A DNA stretch of 64,000 bases from Taeniopygia guttata (Eukaryota > Chordata > Aves > Passeriformes > Estrildidae): the NCBI RefSeq assembly GCF_048771995.1, contig NC_133024.1:29032001-29096000 (forward strand), read 5' to 3'. The position numbers and the translations under genes are program-made. The notes beneath the pieces are model-generated. The model searched no databases. It was not told the DNA's origin and was given only the letters and a program-made list of their open reading frames with translations. Below, piece by piece: positions 61,521 through 64,000 of the stretch; within the stretch, counting starts at the first letter, position 1, and each line of letters opens with the position of its first letter.

Positions 61521-62268
61521 ATCACTCTCAGCACAGTAGTATGTGCCAGAGTCATTGAGAAAGGCATGTTCTATTGAGAGGGTGATACTGTCTCCTTTTA
61601 TCTTGCTGCTCTTGAAATGGCTCTCAAAACCCTTCTCCACCGCTGGGTTACCACCTTCGAATGCATAAACCAACTGGGTCAGACTGGAATTCTTCTCGGA
61701 ATGCCGCACAAACCAGTACATAGCTGCGCTGGAGGATTTCTTCTTGGAACATTCCAGATTCACGGACTGGCCTTCTTTTATCACCATGTCTGGAGACTGT
61801 TCCAGGGCTAACACTGGAAAGGAAAAGTAGGAGCAGTGAGGAGAGAAAGGAAAAGGGAAACATTTGAACTAGGCTCTGTGGATTCGTAGGGAAAGGGTGA
61901 GTAGAATTAGGGCAGCCAAGGGAGCAGTTCAAGGCATAGGACAGCCCTTACAGATCAGCAGGTGAATTTCCAATCTCTCTTCAACAAGCAAAATGCATTC
62001 CTGGGCAGTTTGAGTCCAAAACAAGGAACCATCTATGGGCTGCAGAAACAATTACAAATTGACAGCCATTGCAGCAGATTCAGGGATTCCTGTCCAACAC
62101 ATTCACTGCTTAGCCTCAATGCAGAAAGCTCTGCAGAAGGAAGCAGAAGCAGGAACAGGCTACACAGCTGGGAGAGCAGCAGCGGGATCAGTGGAGGTGC
62201 TCAGGGCAGTGTTGAGTTCACTTACCCAGAGGGGCCAGCATGGTCACAAAGAACCAGCAGGGAACCAT
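61521..62268 (-). CDS. TRBV: TRB variable gene, group B, copy 3
   Basis: The leader exon (62,268-62,226) encodes MVPCWFFVTMLAPL. The V exon (61,813-61,521, 293 nt) has the first cysteine in LECSKKK, CDR1 KKKSSSA, core AMYWFVRHSEKNSS and second cysteine in GTYYCAESD. It is intact. It is the closest relative of the gene at 48.9 kb, with changes limited to CDR1 and one leader residue, which fits duplication of a CR1-containing A-B unit. Confidence 0.92.
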
Positions 62269-62347
62269 GGAGGGAAACGCCCCTACCCTCACAGCAACCT
62301 GCCTGTTGTAGCTGCCCAAAGATATGTGGAGAGGGAGCAGTGGGTGA

Positions 62348-62361
62348 GTGTGAGACATCTC
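62348..62361 (-). promoter_or_regulatory. Possible V promoter element (61.5 kb gene)
   Basis: GAGATGTCTCACA on the minus strand, about 81 bp upstream of the leader ATG. Confidence 0.35.
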
Positions 62362-63335
62362 GGGGTGGGGCTGGCCAAGAAGTGAGAAAATGCATTGGCT
62401 GGCTGGGAGCCCTGGGGAATGACAGAGAGCATCTGAGTCATTGCCCCCTCTGCCCTGAGATTTGGCCTCTCCAAGGAGATTTGCTTTCCTGGCAGGACTG
62501 AGCTTGTCCTCCAGTGGGGTCTGGAGGCTGCCGCTGGGATTCAGGCAGTGAGAGCACTGGGGTCTGGAAAGCAGCTGTACAGTGCAAATTCATTCACTCC
62601 TGCTCTGCCAGGGACTCCTCTGTGCTGCTCTGCTCACAGGCTGAGGAGACCCAGGCCACTGCAGCCTCTCCACTGTGCCCTCAGGTGTTTCTGCTCTGAA
62701 GAAAATCCACGTGTCCTCTGCTCCACAAAGTCTGCATGGGACAACTAGGAAACCCAGTGATCACTGGGATAAATAACATCTGGGACAGTGGCAAGGGGTG
62801 AAAGGGACACAGGGAAGGTGTCTGGCGAGGTGTGCTGGGAGTATATTTCCCTCATCCTTCTCCTTTGTGTGCCTAGAGCTCTGCCTGACTGTATGGAAGG
62901 ACAAACAAGTGGAATTCGGCTAGGATCCCTGGCAGAATCTTTGTCTGATAACAATACGAAGGAGGAGGCTCATGTGGTGTCACCCTATTCAGTGTTTCTC
63001 TGAAGGGGAAATTTCCATGGAAGTCATGAGGAAAAGTATATGCAAGTGCTAAGCAGGAAAATGAGAAACAGTCTGTGAATGGCAGAAAAATGAATTGTGA
63101 CAGTGGGGACAACAAGAGAGCAGAATCAGATGGTGATTCAGAGAAGGGAAAGAACAGAAAAGCAGCTAAACACCATGCTAAAGACAGAAAGATAGATAGA
63201 TGGACAGACAGGTGGAAAGTTGGACAGACAGTCATGCCCTATTTTTCCTGAAGGACTAAAGGTCAGGTAAGAAAATGGGGTTCTGTCAAAAACAGTGCTC
63301 AGGGTGTGCTGGTGGCAGATCCCTGTTTGCCTGGA
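62362..63335. other. Interval between V units
   Basis: Noncoding unit flank shared with 49,750-50,440 and 55,050-56,040. GACAGACA-type repeats lie at 63,184-63,232. Confidence 0.4.
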
Positions 63336-63375
63336 GACCTTTGTGCTATGCTGCACCTGCCTTTGAGTCACTGTG
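63336..63375 (-). promoter_or_regulatory. RSS of group A V gene at 63.4 kb
   Basis: Heptamer CACAGTG, about a 24-bp spacer, nonamer ACAAAGGTC (6 of 9) on the minus strand. Confidence 0.77.
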
Positions 63376-63669
63376 GATTACTTTCAGCACAGTAATATGT
63401 GCCTGTGTCATTGAGGAGGGCAGGCTGTATCTTCACAGATAAATGGTTGTTCCTAGTCCCACTGCTCTGGAAGCGATTTTTGAATTCCTTCTCAATATCT
63501 GCTTTGCCACCTTCCAATGAATATACAACCAACTGCATACTGGCATCCTTCTCCACGGGTGACTTGTACCAGTACATGTTTACAAAATCTTTCCCTGATG
63601 CAGAACATTCCAGAGTCACGGTGTCTCCCACCCGGACGATTGTATCTGGTGATTGCTGAAGGGCCCAGC
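63376..63669 (-). CDS. TRBV: TRB variable gene, group A, copy 4 (V exon only; leader outside window)
   Basis: The 294-nt V exon opens WALQQSPDTIVRVGDTVTLE, with CDR1 ASGKDFVN, core MYWYKSPVEKD and second cysteine in GTYYCAESN. The acceptor CAG precedes it. The leader exon is expected about 430-480 bases upstream, beyond 64,000. It is intact as far as seen. Confidence 0.9.
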
Positions 63670-64000
63670 CTGGAAAGACAGGAGATGAAAGTTGGGAAGT
63701 GAAATGCACTGAAGAAGACAAAAATACACATCCTGGAAGTATGCCATGTATAGCCACCAGCATATCAGAAAGCTATGGGACAGTGACCTGCTTCTCTAAG
63801 AAAAGATACATAGTATGAAAAAACCCCAAACAGACCAGATTCAAATGCAACAGTCAGTATGTTTTGAGAAGAAATTACTTTTGTACTCTTAAGTAAAGTA
63901 TTAAAAAGGGGCAGGAAAAAACAAATTTTCAGTCTTCCAGAGTTTCCTGATTCAATAGGTGGTGGAAAGGCTCACCTGGTTCACTGCCCACCTTCCCCCC

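Overview
This window is part of a bird T-cell receptor beta (TRB) locus, read on the minus strand. The coding exons are intact, splice sites are canonical, and recombination signal sequences (RSS) follow the TRB plan (V with about 23-bp spacers, D with a 12-bp spacer on the V side and a 22/23-bp spacer on the J side, J with 12-bp spacers). CR1 LINE fragments and avian-type LTRs point to a bird. The first D segment, GGGACAGGGGGATC, is as far as I recall the same as the chicken D-beta. The repeat load (several LTR families, an alpharetrovirus-like env remnant) suggests a songbird or relative, but the species cannot be fixed.

In transcription order (high to low coordinates) the layout is as follows. 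(1) 64.0-44.4 kb holds an alternating array of two V families, here called group A (WALQQSP...) and group B (LALEQSP...), in the order A-B-A-B-A-B-A. All are open; the first one met on the minus strand is cut by the window edge, so its leader is missing. CR1 copies and a broken alpharetrovirus-like element lie between them. (2) 43.9-40.8 kb holds a complete five-exon trypsinogen gene on the plus strand, opposite to the TRB genes. (3) 40.7-32.9 kb is gene-poor and contains a solo LTR with a 6-bp target duplication, a second LTR and further repeat. (4) 32.9-27.5 kb holds two V genes of a third family (group C), made by a 3.74-kb-spaced tandem duplication. (5) 26.36-13.79 kb is D-J-C unit 1: D1, J1-1, J1-2 and a four-exon C1. 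(6) 13.79-1.39 kb is D-J-C unit 2: D2, J2-1, J2-2, J2-3 and C2. The first 1.4 kb is flanking DNA.

The genes work as one rearranging locus. RAG joins D to J and then V to DJ, and the VDJ exon is spliced to C1 or C2. The C1 and C2 proteins differ at one residue (E versus D). The signal most worth a second look is the pattern of divergence between duplicates. Long stretches of the two D-J-C units are nearly identical, yet the D segments, the CDR3-coding 5' ends of the J segments, and the CDR1/CDR2/HV4 codons of duplicated V genes form sharp islands of change. Chicken is described as having a single D-J-C set, so this bird shows a duplicated arrangement like that of mammals, presumably of separate origin.
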